A DNA stretch of 64,000 bases from Bradyrhizobium sp. WSM3983 (GTDB lineage Bacteria; Pseudomonadota; Alphaproteobacteria; Rhizobiales; Xanthobacteraceae): NCBI RefSeq assembly GCF_000473045.1, contig NZ_AXAY01000001.1:268931-332930 (forward strand), given 5' to 3'. Positions 26,343-35,061 of this stretch are shown one piece after another (within the stretch, counting starts at the first letter, position 1; every line of letters begins with the position of its first letter). The notes beneath the pieces were generated by a model. The model was not told the DNA's origin. It worked only from the letters and a program-made list of their open reading frames with translations, and did no database searches. Position numbers and translations under genes: made by a program.

Positions 26343-27582
26343 ACGCGTCACGATCGATCATGTCGGCCATCGCGGCGATGGCGTCTCGCTGACGACGGGC
26401 GATGCGATCTACGTGCCCTATACGCTCGGCGGCGAGACCGTCGAGGTCGATCAGGTCGCGGGCCACCATCCCGACCGCCGCAAGCTGCTGGCGGTCGACG
26501 TCGCAAGCCCCGAGCGCATCGAGCCGTTCTGCCCGCATTTCGGCATCTGCGGCGGCTGCGCAATCCAGCAATGGGCCGCCGAGCCGTATCAGGCCTGGAA
26601 GCGCAGCATCGTGGTCGAGACTCTGGCGCAGGCCGGCATCGATTGCGAGGTGGCGCCACTGGTCGATGCCCATGGCGCGGGCCGTCGGCGCGTCACGCTG
26701 CACGGAAGGTTCGGCACGCATGACGTGCTGAAGGTCGGCTTCGCGGCGGCGAGCTCGCACGACGTGATCCCGATCCATCGCTGCCCGATCCTCGATCCCG
26801 CGCTCGACGGCGCGCTCGATGCCGCCTGGGCGCTCGCGGAGCCGCTGACCTCGAAAATGCCGATGACGAAGCCGCTCGATATCCAGGTCACCGCAACCGC
26901 CAACGGCCTCGATGTCGACGTGCGCGGCTCCGGTCCGCTGCCGACGCCACTGGTTACGGCGCTGTCGCGCGTCGCCGAGCAGCATCGCCTGGCACGGCTG
27001 ACGCGGCATGGCGAGCTGGTGCTGCAACGCCTGCCGCCGACGATCAGGCTGGGCCGCGCTGAAGTGACGCTGCCGCCGGGCTCGTTCCTGCAGGCAACAG
27101 TGGCGGGGGAAGAGACGCTCGCTGCACTCGTTGCCGAGCGCGTCGGCAAGGCGAAGGACGTTCTCGATCTCTTCTGCGGCGTCGGCCCGTTTGCATTGCG
27201 GCTGGCAGAGAAAGCCCGCGTCACCGCCTATGACAACGACGCCGGCGCGATTGCCGCGCTGGCGAAGGCGGCGCGCACGCCGGGCCTGAAGCCGATCAAG
27301 GCCGAGCCGCGCGACCTGTTCCGCCGTCCGCTGGTTCCGCCGGAGCTACGCGACTTCGATGCCGTGGTGTTCGATCCGCCGCGCCAGGGCGCACAGGCGC
27401 AGGCACTGAAGCTCGCCGCGAGCAAGGTGCCTGTGCTGGTCGCCGTCTCCTGCAACGTTGCCACCTTCGCGCGCGACGCGCGGCTGCTCATCGATGGCGG
27501 TTACAAGATTGACGCGGTCGTGCCCGTGGACCAATTCCGCCACACGCCGCATGTGGAATTGGTGGCGCGGTTTACGCGCTAG
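26335..27582 (+). CDS. TrmA/RlmD-family RNA m5U methyltransferase
   Basis: The 415-residue enzyme starts at a GTG inside the tlyA end, with GGGAG upstream. A short TRAM-like region ([18 protein letters not shown]) precedes the iron-sulfur motif with Cys66, Cys72 and Cys75 ([10 protein letters not shown]), a further cysteine in HRCPIL completing the set. The SAM domain has [16 protein letters not shown] and the FDPPRQGAQ loop, and the catalytic cysteine lies in [13 protein letters not shown]. It makes 5-methyluridine in 23S rRNA or tRNA using SAM; which uridine cannot be told. Its end overlaps the convergent gene at 27579 by four bases. Confidence 0.9.
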   Translation: MVERVTIDHVGHRGDGVSLTTGDAIYVPYTLGGETVEVDQVAGHHPDRRKLLAVDVASPERIEPFCPHFGICGGCAIQQWAAEPYQAWKRSIVVETLAQAGIDCEVAPLVDAHGAGRRRVTLHGRFGTHDVLKVGFAAASSHDVIPIHRCPILDPALDGALDAAWALAEPLTSKMPMTKPLDIQVTATANGLDVDVRGSGPLPTPLVTALSRVAEQHRLARLTRHGELVLQRLPPTIRLGRAEVTLPPGSFLQATVAGEETLAALVAERVGKAKDVLDLFCGVGPFALRLAEKARVTAYDNDAGAIAALAKAARTPGLKPIKAEPRDLFRRPLVPPELRDFDAVVFDPPRQGAQAQALKLAASKVPVLVAVSCNVATFARDARLLIDGGYKIDAVVPVDQFRHTPHVELVARFTR

Positions 27583-28169
27583 CGTCGTAGCGCCCCGAGC
27601 GCCGCTGACTCGCCGGGCAGCATGTTCGACCTGATATCGCTGTCCATGCGGCCGGAATCCCGCTGAGTGAACCCGGCCCCGAACGACAGGCTGAGGTTCG
27701 ACGTCGGCTTGAACTCGACGCCCGCGAATGCGCCGTAGCCGGGTGCGGCGCCGGAGGTCAGCGGCGCAACCGAGCTGCCGATGCCGTTGCCATATTTCAG
27801 CGTGTCGAAGCCGGCAAAGAACGTCACGGGCATGCCGCCGGTCTTGGTGTTGTAGCCGAACTGCGAGCTATCGTAGGACAGCGCGCTGAAATTGCCGGCT
27901 GGTCCGGTCTGGTTGAGGCCGCTCCAATTGAGGTTGCCGCGTTGGCTGCCGACAAAGAAGCCGTTGGCAAAATTGGTGCGCCCGCTGGCATCGAAGCTCG
28001 GAAAATTGCCGTAGGTATCTGAGCTCTGGCCGGCACTGCCGCCAAAACCGAAAGCTCCGCCCGGTACCCAATAGCTCAGCGGCGCAACTTGCGCATGAAC
28101 CGGTGCTCCACCGAGGCAAAGCGCGGCGAGGAGAGCTGCGAGACCGCAAGAACCTGCAAGGCTGGACAT
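27579..28169 (-). CDS. Secreted/outer-membrane beta-barrel-like protein
   Basis: The 196-residue product has a signal peptide ([18 protein letters not shown], cleavage near residue 27). The mature part is rich in Gly, Ser, Phe and Asn in alternating patterns ([25 protein letters not shown]), as in small outer-membrane beta-barrel or porin-like proteins. I cannot name the family. It is convergent with the RNA methyltransferase gene. Confidence 0.6.
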   Translation of the reverse strand: MSSLAGSCGLAALLAALCLGGAPVHAQVAPLSYWVPGGAFGFGGSAGQSSDTYGNFPSFDASGRTNFANGFFVGSQRGNLNWSGLNQTGPAGNFSALSYDSSQFGYNTKTGGMPVTFFAGFDTLKYGNGIGSSVAPLTSGAAPGYGAFAGVEFKPTSNLSLSFGAGFTQRDSGRMDSDIRSNMLPGESAALGALRR

Positions 28170-28372
28170 TCGTGCTTCCGTCGAAAAGTGCCCAAATGAT
28201 ACCCCCCGGACAGCGCGAATGCCAGTGGAGGGACGCCGGTGAACGCTTCATCAAGTTCCAGGATGACGTTGTCCTGACGCTTTGAACCTCCTCCGTGGCG
28301 GATTGACCCATTGAGAGGACACGCAAGTTCAGGCCACAGCTCTGACCGCGAGGCCTGGCGCAGTCCCGCAGC

Positions 28373-28384
28373 GCGCAATTGCGC
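28373..28384. repeat. 12-bp palindrome GCGCAATTGCGC (copy 1)
   Basis: This perfect 12-bp palindrome occurs again at 51913-51924 and 53050-53061, each time inside or near an interspersed repeat. Here it lies 40 bases upstream of the methyltransferase start. Confidence 0.6.
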
Positions 28385-28424
28385 AGACCCCTTGTAAATG
28401 CCCAACGCTTGTATGGAGACTGTC

Positions 28425-29483
28425 ATGGAGGTCAATTCCGACAGGTTGAATGCCTTTATGGGCAAGATGATCACCGAAGTTGGGGCCGCGATGAACGCAT
28501 CACTGGTCCTGCTCGGCGACAAGCTCGGCCTCTACCGCGCCCTCGCCGCCAAAGGGCCGATGAACCCCGCCGAGCTCGCGAGCGCCACCGGAACGAAGGA
28601 GCGCTACGTCCGCGAGTGGCTGGCGAGCCAGGCGGCGTCCGGCTACGTCGAATACGATTCCGCGTCGGGCAAATTCTCGATGCTGCCGGAACAGGTGATG
28701 GCACTGGCCGACGAAGACAGCCCGGTGTTCTTCGGCGCGGTCGGCAATCTCATTGCCGCGGCGTTTCTCGACGAGCCGAAGATTACGGACGCATTCAAGA
28801 GCGGCAAGGGGGTCGGCTGGAACCGGCGCAGCGAGTGCCTGTTCTGCGGCACCGCCCGCTTCTTCCGCACCGGTTACATGCATCATCTGGTGCAGGAATG
28901 GCTGCCCGCGCTCGACGGCGTCGTGGACAAGTTGAAGCGCGGCGCCAAGGTTGCCGATGTCGGTTGCGGACACGGCGTCTCGACGCGACTCATGGCGGAG
29001 GCCTTTCCCAATTCGCGCTTCTACGGCTTCGACTATCACGAGGGCTCGATCGAGGCGGCGCGCAAGGCGGCGGCCGAGGCGAAGCTCGGCGATCGGATGA
29101 ATTTCGCGGTTCACTCGGCCAAGACCTATCCGGCCGAAGGCTACGATCTCGTCTGCTTCTTCGATTGCCTGCACGACATGGGCGATCCCGTCGGCGCCAT
29201 CAGCCACGTGCGTCAAACCATGGCGAAGGACGGCACCTGCATGCTGGTCGAGCCGTTCGCGGGCGACCGCCTCGAAGACAATCTCAATCCGGTCGGGCGC
29301 GTCTACTATGCAGCGTCGACCATGATCTGCACGCCGGCCTCGCTCGATCAGGAGGTGGGCCTCGCACTCGGCGCGCAAGCCGGCGAGGCAAGGCTGCGCA
29401 AGGTCGCCAGCGAAGGCGGCCTGTCGCGTTTCCGCCGCGCCGCAGAGACGCCCTTCAACCTGATCCTGGAGGCACGGATCTGA
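28425..29483 (+). CDS. Class I SAM-dependent methyltransferase with N-terminal winged helix
   Basis: The 352-residue protein has an N-terminal winged-helix dimerisation region (ALAAKGPMNPAELASATGTKERYVREWLASQAASGYVEY, residues 39-77). The SAM domain has motif I VADVGCGHG (176-184), YGFDYHEGS and an aspartate-containing CFFDCLHDMG strand. This layout matches the O-methyltransferase and transcriptional-regulator-like methyltransferase group. The ATG at 28425 follows GGAGA by six bases; ATGs at 28398 and 28413 are weaker choices. The acceptor is unknown. Confidence 0.85.
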   Translation: MEVNSDRLNAFMGKMITEVGAAMNASLVLLGDKLGLYRALAAKGPMNPAELASATGTKERYVREWLASQAASGYVEYDSASGKFSMLPEQVMALADEDSPVFFGAVGNLIAAAFLDEPKITDAFKSGKGVGWNRRSECLFCGTARFFRTGYMHHLVQEWLPALDGVVDKLKRGAKVADVGCGHGVSTRLMAEAFPNSRFYGFDYHEGSIEAARKAAAEAKLGDRMNFAVHSAKTYPAEGYDLVCFFDCLHDMGDPVGAISHVRQTMAKDGTCMLVEPFAGDRLEDNLNPVGRVYYAASTMICTPASLDQEVGLALGAQAGEARLRKVASEGGLSRFRRAAETPFNLILEARI

Positions 29484-29705
29484 TCTTCACCGGGCGCCGC
29501 GGCCGGCCATGTCAGGTCGCGGCGTCCGTCCAAATTCTGCCTCTGGCAAGCGAGATCGTTCCGCGGCATCATGGATATCATCGGCCTGATCGGCTATTAA
29601 GACCTGGTCTTGATGACATTGATCGCGAAGCAGGCTGAAGCACCGGACGAGGGCGTGGCGCCGCGGCCGCCGCTTGCGGCAAAATGAAAACAGCAGACGC
29701 CGTTC

Positions 29706-30551
29706 ATGCCGCACGATCCTTTGCTCACGCGCTTGACATCCGCTCTTGCCGCGGTGCCGGGCATCGCAGCCATCGTGCTCGGCGGCTCGCGTGCGCGGAG
29801 CAGCGCGCATCCGGCGTCCGACTACGATATCGGTCTCTATTTCAGGTCGGCGATCCCGCTGGATACGGAACGATTGCTGGCAGCCGTGAAAGCGATCGCC
29901 GACAGCCCCGCAGCCACTTCGGTGACGCCAATCGGCGAATGGGGGCCGTGGATCGTCGGCGGTGCGTGGCTCGCGGTCGAGGGACACAAGGTCGATCTGC
30001 TTTACCGCAATGCCGACGCCGTCGAAGCGGTGATGGACTCCTGCCGAGCCGGCGTCGTCACCATGGACTACCAGCCCGGCCATCCGCACGGCTTCTGCTC
30101 TGCGATCTGGATGGGCGAGATTGCCTATTGCCAGCCGCTGCACGATCCGCGGGCCCTGATCGCCCAGCTGAAATCGATCGCACAGCCCTATCCGCGACCA
30201 CTGCGCGATGCCTTGATCCGGCGCTTTCAGTGGGAGGTGTCATTCGGCATCGACAACGCCGAGCTTGCCGTCGCGCGCGGCGAGCAGACCCACGTCGCCG
30301 GGTGCATCTACCGATCGCTTGCCTGCGTCGCACAGGTCCTGTTCGCGCTGAACGAGCGCTATCTCATCAATGAAAAGGGGGCGCTGCTGGAAGCGGCGCA
30401 CTTGCCGCTGACGATTCCGCATCTGGCCGAACAGGCAAAGGAGGTCTGGCGGCTGATTGGCGAAGGCGCCCTTGCGCCCGCCTGCGACGTGTCGCGAGAG
30501 ATCGATCGGCAATTGCAGACGCTGACGCAGTCGAGCGGGAAGCAACCGTGA
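29706..30551 (+). CDS. Nucleotidyltransferase-fold protein
   Basis: The 281-residue protein carries the polymerase-beta-like nucleotidyltransferase signature: GGSRARSS (26-33) followed by Asp39 and Asp41 in SDYDIGLYF, and a third acidic residue Asp97 in HKVDLLYR. All three metal ligands are present. The helical C-terminal half resembles those of aminoglycoside adenylyltransferases and minimal nucleotidyltransferases, but the substrate is not evident. It converges with the gene at 30556, leaving only four bases between the stops. Confidence 0.8.
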   Translation: MPHDPLLTRLTSALAAVPGIAAIVLGGSRARSSAHPASDYDIGLYFRSAIPLDTERLLAAVKAIADSPAATSVTPIGEWGPWIVGGAWLAVEGHKVDLLYRNADAVEAVMDSCRAGVVTMDYQPGHPHGFCSAIWMGEIAYCQPLHDPRALIAQLKSIAQPYPRPLRDALIRRFQWEVSFGIDNAELAVARGEQTHVAGCIYRSLACVAQVLFALNERYLINEKGALLEAAHLPLTIPHLAEQAKEVWRLIGEGALAPACDVSREIDRQLQTLTQSSGKQP

Positions 30552-30555
30552 GCGG

Positions 30556-31191
30556 CTACGCCGTGCGGTCGACCGAGGACGATGAATCGGCCGGTGGATA
30601 TTTCGTCACCGGCACCATGAAGGACTTGTTGCCGACCTGGTAGATGATCTTGCCATTCTTGCCGTCGTCGGTTGCGATCTGCGACTGCCCGAACATGATG
30701 ACGTTCTTGTAGACAATGCCGGTGCCCTGGCGGGTGATGCCGTCGGTGGTGACGCTGACCTGCGCTTCATTGCCGTTGACGGCGAGCACGCGAAAGCTCG
30801 CGCTCTTGCCGTTGTCGCTGGAATAGCCGCCCCAGCTTCCCATGAGACGGCTGTCCGAGGCCGGCGGCGCCTGCTTCTCGAGCGAAGCGGTCTGCTTGCC
30901 GGCACTGCCCGCGGAAAACAAAAGCACGAGGTTCTTGCCGTCCTTGGTACCGACGGTGACAGAGCCGAAGGTGATGAGCGAGCCGCTGATCTGGGCAAAG
31001 CCACGCTCGGTGTGCCCATTATGGGTGTACTCGACCTGAGCGCGGCTGCCGCGGATATTGACGACCTTGAAGCCGACCGGCTGGTTGTTGCCCGCCCAAT
31101 TGCCCTTCCACTCACCGAGCAGAGCGCTCTGGTGATACATCCGCTCATTGGCGGGCGAAATCTGGCTGGTGCTTTGCGTGACGATGGCCAT
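30556..31191 (-). CDS. Hypothetical protein with an internal two-fold duplication
   Basis: I do not recognise a family. The 211-residue protein contains two similar modules, roughly residues 25-90 and 117-184. Both follow the pattern L-x-G-x-W, a beta-strand with FKVVNIRGSRAQVEYTHNG versus FRVLAVNGNEAQVSVTTDG, then ITFG/IMFG and a TKDGKN/TDDGKN turn. The predicted content is mostly beta-strand, like a small beta-sandwich or lipocalin-type repeat. No signal peptide is clear. It may be an intracellular or unusually exported ligand-binding protein (inference). Confidence 0.6.
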   Translation of the reverse strand: MAIVTQSTSQISPANERMYHQSALLGEWKGNWAGNNQPVGFKVVNIRGSRAQVEYTHNGHTERGFAQISGSLITFGSVTVGTKDGKNLVLLFSAGSAGKQTASLEKQAPPASDSRLMGSWGGYSSDNGKSASFRVLAVNGNEAQVSVTTDGITRQGTGIVYKNVIMFGQSQIATDDGKNGKIIYQVGNKSFMVPVTKYPPADSSSSVDRTA

Positions 31192-31317
31192 GGATCTGCT
31201 CGGAAGCAGCGTCAGAAATATTCTGAAACAAATGGATTAGGACCACGCCACAATTAACGAGCGGTTAATTTCAAGCGCCCGTCGCGATGAAGCAAACGGT
31301 CTCATCGGAACCGACGT

Positions 31318-32175
31318 TCAGCGGCCCCAGCGATCCGACCAGATCTTCTCGCCGATCAGGCAGTTCACGCGCGGCTCCTTGTCCTTCTCCGCGACGTGCA
31401 CGACCGGGCGGTCTGGCGTACGACCGGCGACTTCCATCAGCAGCTTGGTGCGGATCGCTTCCTTGAACTTTTCGCGATCCTTGATCGAGATAACGAAGGA
31501 GCCGGGACCGCCGATGACGCAATCCTCGTAGTAGTAATCGAGGTTGTCGATATCCATGGTGGAATAGGACGGCTCCTTCACCATGATCGGGAGGCCGTTG
31601 ATGACGATGCCTTTCTCGAGCGCGGCATCGCGCGCCACGGTGACCGGGCCGCCATTGTTGTTGGGGCCGTCGCCGGAGATGTCGATGACGCGGCGAATTC
31701 CGTGATAGGGATCCTCATCGAACAGCGGCATCGCAAATCCGATTGCGCCGGAGATCGAGGTGCGCGAGGCGCGCCGGATTGGCGTCTTCATGATCTCCCC
31801 CGCGACCGCGTCCGCCGACTCCGGTCCGTCGATGAGGCGCCACGGGATGATGATCTTTTGGTCGGAGGATGCAGCCCATTCGAAATAGGTCACCGCGATC
31901 CTGCCATTTGGGCCGACCTTCAACGCCTGCAAAAACTCCTTGGACTGGATCGCCTGCGCATAACCCTCGCGCTGGATCGCGAGTTCGTCCATGTCCATGG
32001 AATAGGAGACGTCGACCGCGAGGATCAGCTCGACATCGACCGACTGCGCATCACCGTCGGCCGCCTGCCGCTGCGGTTGATGCAATTTCGGCCCCGGTGC
32101 CGCGATGCCCGCGACGTCCCCTCCGGCAAGCACGCCGGCCACCAGCACAGCCCCGATCGAGAACAGCAATCGCAT
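31318..32175 (-). CDS. Secreted von Willebrand A (DUF1194) protein
   Basis: The 285-residue protein has a signal peptide (LLFSIGAVLVAGVLAGG) and a vWA domain with the MIDAS motif DVSYS (Asp55, Ser57, Ser59), the threonine-bearing TSISGAIGFA region, and DISGDGPNNNGG for the third metal contact. This matches the DUF1194 group found in rhizobia. vWA domains bind protein partners through a metal ion; the partner here is unknown. It lies upstream of, and divergent from, the fluoride operon. Confidence 0.82.
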   Translation of the reverse strand: MRLLFSIGAVLVAGVLAGGDVAGIAAPGPKLHQPQRQAADGDAQSVDVELILAVDVSYSMDMDELAIQREGYAQAIQSKEFLQALKVGPNGRIAVTYFEWAASSDQKIIIPWRLIDGPESADAVAGEIMKTPIRRASRTSISGAIGFAMPLFDEDPYHGIRRVIDISGDGPNNNGGPVTVARDAALEKGIVINGLPIMVKEPSYSTMDIDNLDYYYEDCVIGGPGSFVISIKDREKFKEAIRTKLLMEVAGRTPDRPVVHVAEKDKEPRVNCLIGEKIWSDRWGR

Positions 32176-32255
32176 CGCGGTCTCCCGTCGTATGACGCGA
32201 TGGTGACATGCAAACGCCTTGCCGCAAAGCGCGAAGATCGCTTGCGCTTCACATT

Positions 32256-32330
32256 CAGGTTAGAGATTTGCAGGTTAGAGATTTGCAGGTTAGAGATTTG
32301 CAGGTTAGAGATTTGCAGGTTAGAGATCTG
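32256..32330. repeat. Five tandem copies of a 15-bp unit
   Basis: The unit CAGGTTAGAGATTTG is repeated five times without gaps; the last copy differs by one base (ATCTG). Being a multiple of three, it gives an artificial repeating peptide in antisense. It lies about 100 bases upstream of the fluoride operon promoter and downstream of no gene start, so length variation would probably not shift a reading frame. Confidence 0.9.
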
Positions 32331-32427
32331 CGAGTTGGGGTTTTTGTGCATTGCGCGAAACCGCCGTCATGTCGCCACGCTTGCGCCGCCACGCGTTCGA
32401 GCCAAAGACACAGAGCGCCCCGCCCAT

Positions 32428-32455
32428 TTGTCCGGCGCGATTTCCATGCTAGGCT
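32428..32455 (+). promoter_or_regulatory. Probable sigma-70-type promoter of the fluoride operon
   Basis: TTGTCC at 32428-32433 and TAGGCT at 32450-32455 are separated by 16 bases. Transcription would begin about 32462, exactly at the 5' edge of the riboswitch. Confidence 0.5.
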
Positions 32456-32461
32456 GACGAC

Positions 32462-32535
32462 ACGGATGGGGATGGAGTCCCCCGACAACCGCCCGGCGGC
32501 CGAACGACCGTAGTGGGCTGATGACTCCTGCTCGA
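32462..32535 (+). ncRNA. Fluoride riboswitch (crcB motif)
   Basis: The sequence follows the crcB/fluoride riboswitch consensus. GGGGATGGAGTCCCCC (32468-32483) forms the first stem-loop, ACAACCGCC follows, and a variable arm is followed by GGGCTGATGACTCCTGC (32515-32531). ACTCC at 32524-32528 can pair with GGAGT at 32474-32478. Downstream genes encode two fluoride channels, which confirms the ligand. A strong intrinsic terminator follows 44 bases later, so control is probably by fluoride-dependent antitermination. Confidence 0.9.
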
Positions 32536-32578
32536 GGTGGGGCAATGAGCCTCCGCCTTTGGCGGGAGCATGGACAAA

Positions 32579-32599
32579 CCCGCCGATGGCGGGTTTTTT
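32579..32599 (+). terminator. Intrinsic terminator of the riboswitch expression platform
   Basis: CCCGCC-GAT-GGCGGG forms a perfect six-pair stem followed by six T residues (32594-32599). It lies between riboswitch and first gene. An upstream hairpin, CTCCGCC/GGCGGGAG at 32551-32568, may compete with it. Readthrough would require fluoride binding. Confidence 0.85.
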
Positions 32600-32624
32600 G
32601 TTGCCTGAAAGCGAAGGCCGGGAC

Positions 32625-33836
32625 GTGACAACGACCACACCGAATGCTGCGCGCACCAGGCTACCCAGGGAAATCTGGCTGCTCGGCTTCGTCTCGATGC
32701 TGATGGACGTCTCCTCCGAGATGATCCACGCGTTGCTACCGGTCTACCTCGTCACCGTGCTGGGCGCTTCCACGCTGACCGTCGGCTTCATCGAGGGCAT
32801 CGCGGAGGCGACAGCCTCGATCACGAAGATCTTTTCCGGCGCATTGTCGGACTGGCTCGGCCGGCGCAAGCTCCTCGCCGCCCTCGGCTATGGCCTGGCC
32901 GCCCTGACCAAACCGCTGTTCCCGCTCGCCCCCAGCGTCGGCTGGCTGATTGCGGCGCGCTTCATCGACCGCGTCGGCAAGGGCATTCGGGGCGCGCCGC
33001 GCGATGCGCTGATCGCCGATATCTCGCCCGCCGGCCTGCGCGGCGCCAGCTTCGGCCTGCGGCAGTCGCTCGACACGGTCGGCGCCTTCGTCGGCCCGCT
33101 CGCCGCGATCGCCCTGATGTGGTGGACGGCGGACCATTTTGCCGCCGTGTTCTGGGTCGCCGTGGTGCCGGCGTTTTTGTCCTTTGGCCTGATTGCATTC
33201 GCGGTGAACGAGCCGGAGCCGGACGCGAGCAGGGAGCCTGCGAAAAACCCGCTCAACACCGCCGCCATGCGGCAGCTTGGAGCGGTGTACTGGCGCGTCG
33301 TCGCGGTCGGCGTCGTCTTCACGCTCGCCCGTTTCAGCGAAGCCTTTCTGATCCTGCGCGCCCAAAACATCGGCCTCAATGCGATGTGGGTGCCGGCGGT
33401 ACTGGTGCTCATGAACATCACTTACGCCCTCTCGGCCTATCCGGCCGGCGTGCTGTCGGACCGGATCAACCGGACCGCCCTGCTCGCGCTCGGCCTCGTG
33501 TTTCTCGCCGGCGCCGACCTCGCACTGGCGCTGCTGCCTAGTCTGTCCGGCCTCGCGCTCGGCGTCGTGCTGTGGGGGCTGCATATGGGATTGACGCAAG
33601 GCTTGCTCTCGGCCCTCGTCGCCGATACTGCACCCCCGAGCTTGCGCGGCACCGCATTCGGCTATTTCAACCTGTTCACGGGCCTTGCCTTGCTGGCTGC
33701 GAGCGTGATCGCCGGCGCGCTGTGGGACGCTTACGGCCCGGCCGGCACGTTCCTCGCAGGGCTCGGCTTTGCGCTGGCCGCCCTGGCGGGACTGCTTGCC
33801 GTCGGCCACGGCCTGAGGACGGAGACCAGGGAATGA
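32625..33836 (+). CDS. MFS transporter of the fluoride operon
   Basis: The 403-residue protein has twelve hydrophobic segments. The loop 2-3 motif is SGALSDWLGRRKLLAALGYGL, and the mirrored loop is AGVLSDRINRTALLALGL. RFIDRVGKGIRGAPRDALIADI is characteristic of a bacterial MFS branch near the 'Q-antiporter' and tetracycline-like drug exporters. I start at the GTG at 32625. The longer frame to 32559 would begin inside the riboswitch terminator. Its stop is 16 bases before the first crcB gene, so it is co-transcribed and under fluoride control. Whether it exports fluoride, another toxic anion or a stressed metabolite is not known. Confidence 0.88.
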   Translation: MTTTTPNAARTRLPREIWLLGFVSMLMDVSSEMIHALLPVYLVTVLGASTLTVGFIEGIAEATASITKIFSGALSDWLGRRKLLAALGYGLAALTKPLFPLAPSVGWLIAARFIDRVGKGIRGAPRDALIADISPAGLRGASFGLRQSLDTVGAFVGPLAAIALMWWTADHFAAVFWVAVVPAFLSFGLIAFAVNEPEPDASREPAKNPLNTAAMRQLGAVYWRVVAVGVVFTLARFSEAFLILRAQNIGLNAMWVPAVLVLMNITYALSAYPAGVLSDRINRTALLALGLVFLAGADLALALLPSLSGLALGVVLWGLHMGLTQGLLSALVADTAPPSLRGTAFGYFNLFTGLALLAASVIAGALWDAYGPAGTFLAGLGFALAALAGLLAVGHGLRTETRE

Positions 33837-33852
33837 CGAGGGGCTGTTCATC

Positions 33853-34242
33853 GTGCTGAGCGGAGTGATCGCAATCGTGGTCGGCAGCGTGCTGGGCGGC
33901 TGCGCCCGCTATTTCGTCTCCGGCGTGATCGCGCGGCGGCTGGGCGAGACCTTTCCCTGGGGCACCATGACGATTAACGTCACCGGCGCGTTCCTGATCG
34001 GCATCTTCAGTGCGCTCGCGACCCATCCCGGCTCGGTGCTTGCCGCGCCCAATCCGTGGCTGTTCGCCGTGACGGGCTTCCTCGGCTGCTACACCACGGT
34101 GTCCTCGTTCAGCCTGCAAACGCTGACACTCGCCCGTAACGGTGAGCCGGCGCACGCACTCGGCAATCTCGTGTTCTCGGTCGGACTGTGCCTCGCGGCT
34201 GTGAGCTGCGGCTTCCTCCTTGCGGACAGCCTGGGAGGCTAG
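33853..34242 (+). CDS. crcB: Fluoride channel CrcB/FluC, first paralogue
   Basis: The 129-residue protein has four hydrophobic segments and CrcB motifs: GSVLGGCARYF, WGTMTINVTGAFLIG with the conserved Asn42, and GFLGCYTTVSSFSLQT. In FluC channels the TTFSTFS segment supplies two pore phenylalanines. Here the first is Val83 while Phe86 remains. That substitution, next to a second crcB with both phenylalanines, points to an obligate heterodimer in which only one pore is fully formed. The start is a GTG preceded by GAGGGG. Confidence 0.93.
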   Translation: MLSGVIAIVVGSVLGGCARYFVSGVIARRLGETFPWGTMTINVTGAFLIGIFSALATHPGSVLAAPNPWLFAVTGFLGCYTTVSSFSLQTLTLARNGEPAHALGNLVFSVGLCLAAVSCGFLLADSLGG

Positions 34243-34247
34243 AGGCA

Positions 34248-34673
34248 GTGAATTCCTCCTCTGCCCACCGCTGGCGCACGGCGATGCTCTATGCCTGGGT
34301 TTCTGCCGGCAGCATCGTCGGTGGGCTGACCCGCTATCTGGTCGGACTGACCCTCGACACCGGCCCCGGCTTTCCCTTCGCGACGCTGTTCATCAACGCG
34401 ACGGGCTCGCTCATCATCGGCTTCTACGCGACGCTGACCGGCCCCGACGGCCGCATGCTGGCGCGACCTGAGCACCGGCAGTTCGTCATGACCGGCTTCT
34501 GCGGCGGCTACACCACCTTCTCGACTTTCAGCCTGGAGACTTTCCGCCTGTTTCACGGCGGCATGAAATACACGGCACTCGCCTATGTCACGGCGTCCGT
34601 CCTCTGCTGGCTAGTGTCGGTATGGGCTGGGCATATGATGGCGAGCCGCTACAACCGCTTGACCAGGAGTTGA
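34248..34673 (+). CDS. crcB: Fluoride channel CrcB/FluC, second paralogue
   Basis: The 141-residue protein has a short hydrophilic N-terminal extension and then CrcB motifs: GSIVGGLTRYLVG, FATLFINATGSLIIGF with Asn50, and GFCGGYTTFSTFSLET with both pore phenylalanines (Phe91, Phe94). It exports fluoride down its gradient as a dual-topology dimer. The GTG at 34248 follows GGGAGG; an internal ATG at 34284 is possible. It starts six bases after the first crcB and is followed two bases after its stop by the DUF190 gene. Confidence 0.93.
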   Translation: MNSSSAHRWRTAMLYAWVSAGSIVGGLTRYLVGLTLDTGPGFPFATLFINATGSLIIGFYATLTGPDGRMLARPEHRQFVMTGFCGGYTTFSTFSLETFRLFHGGMKYTALAYVTASVLCWLVSVWAGHMMASRYNRLTRS

Positions 34674-34675
34674 CC

Positions 34676-35017
34676 ATGCAGATCCCCAATCAGGCTGTTT
34701 CACTCCGCATCTTCATTGGCGAGAGCGACCATTTCGACGGCAAGCCGCTCTATGAAGCGATCGTGATGACGGCGCGCGAGCGCCACCTTGCAGGTGCCAC
34801 CGTGCTGCGCGGCCCGATGGGGTTCGGCAAGTCGAGCCGGCTGCACACCTCGAAAATCCTGCGGCTTTCGGAAGACCTGCCGCTGTTGATCGAGATCGTC
34901 GACAGCGAGGACAACATCAACGCATTCCTGCCCATCCTGGACGGCATGATGTCGAGCGGCCTGATCACCTTGGAGAAGGTGCAGGTCCTACAATATGGTA
35001 CGAAAGCCGCGAGCTGA
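34676..35017 (+). CDS. DUF190 (PII-like) protein
   Basis: The 113-residue protein matches DUF190: SLRIFIGESDHFDGKPLYEAIVMTARERHLAGATVLRGPMGFG, then SEDLPLLIEIVDSEDNINAFLPIL and a C-terminal strand LITLEKVQVLQY. This family adopts a PII-like ferredoxin fold and commonly lies beside crcB, where it is thought to sense or regulate the channel. AGGAG precedes the ATG, which lies two bases after the crcB stop. Confidence 0.92.
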   Translation: MQIPNQAVSLRIFIGESDHFDGKPLYEAIVMTARERHLAGATVLRGPMGFGKSSRLHTSKILRLSEDLPLLIEIVDSEDNINAFLPILDGMMSSGLITLEKVQVLQYGTKAAS

Positions 35018-35061
35018 TCGCTCCGGCTGGGAACCCGAGCCCGCCGTGTCCAGGAGGCGGA

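Noticed and set aside
32256..32330. CRISPR array
   Set aside because: Units are adjacent without spacers and only 15 bp long; no cas genes are nearby.
32025..32351. Repeating-peptide ORF over the 15-bp array (minus strand)
   Set aside because: The repeated NLQIS pattern is a direct consequence of a tandem repeat with a length divisible by three; it has no ribosome binding site and overlaps the vWA gene start.
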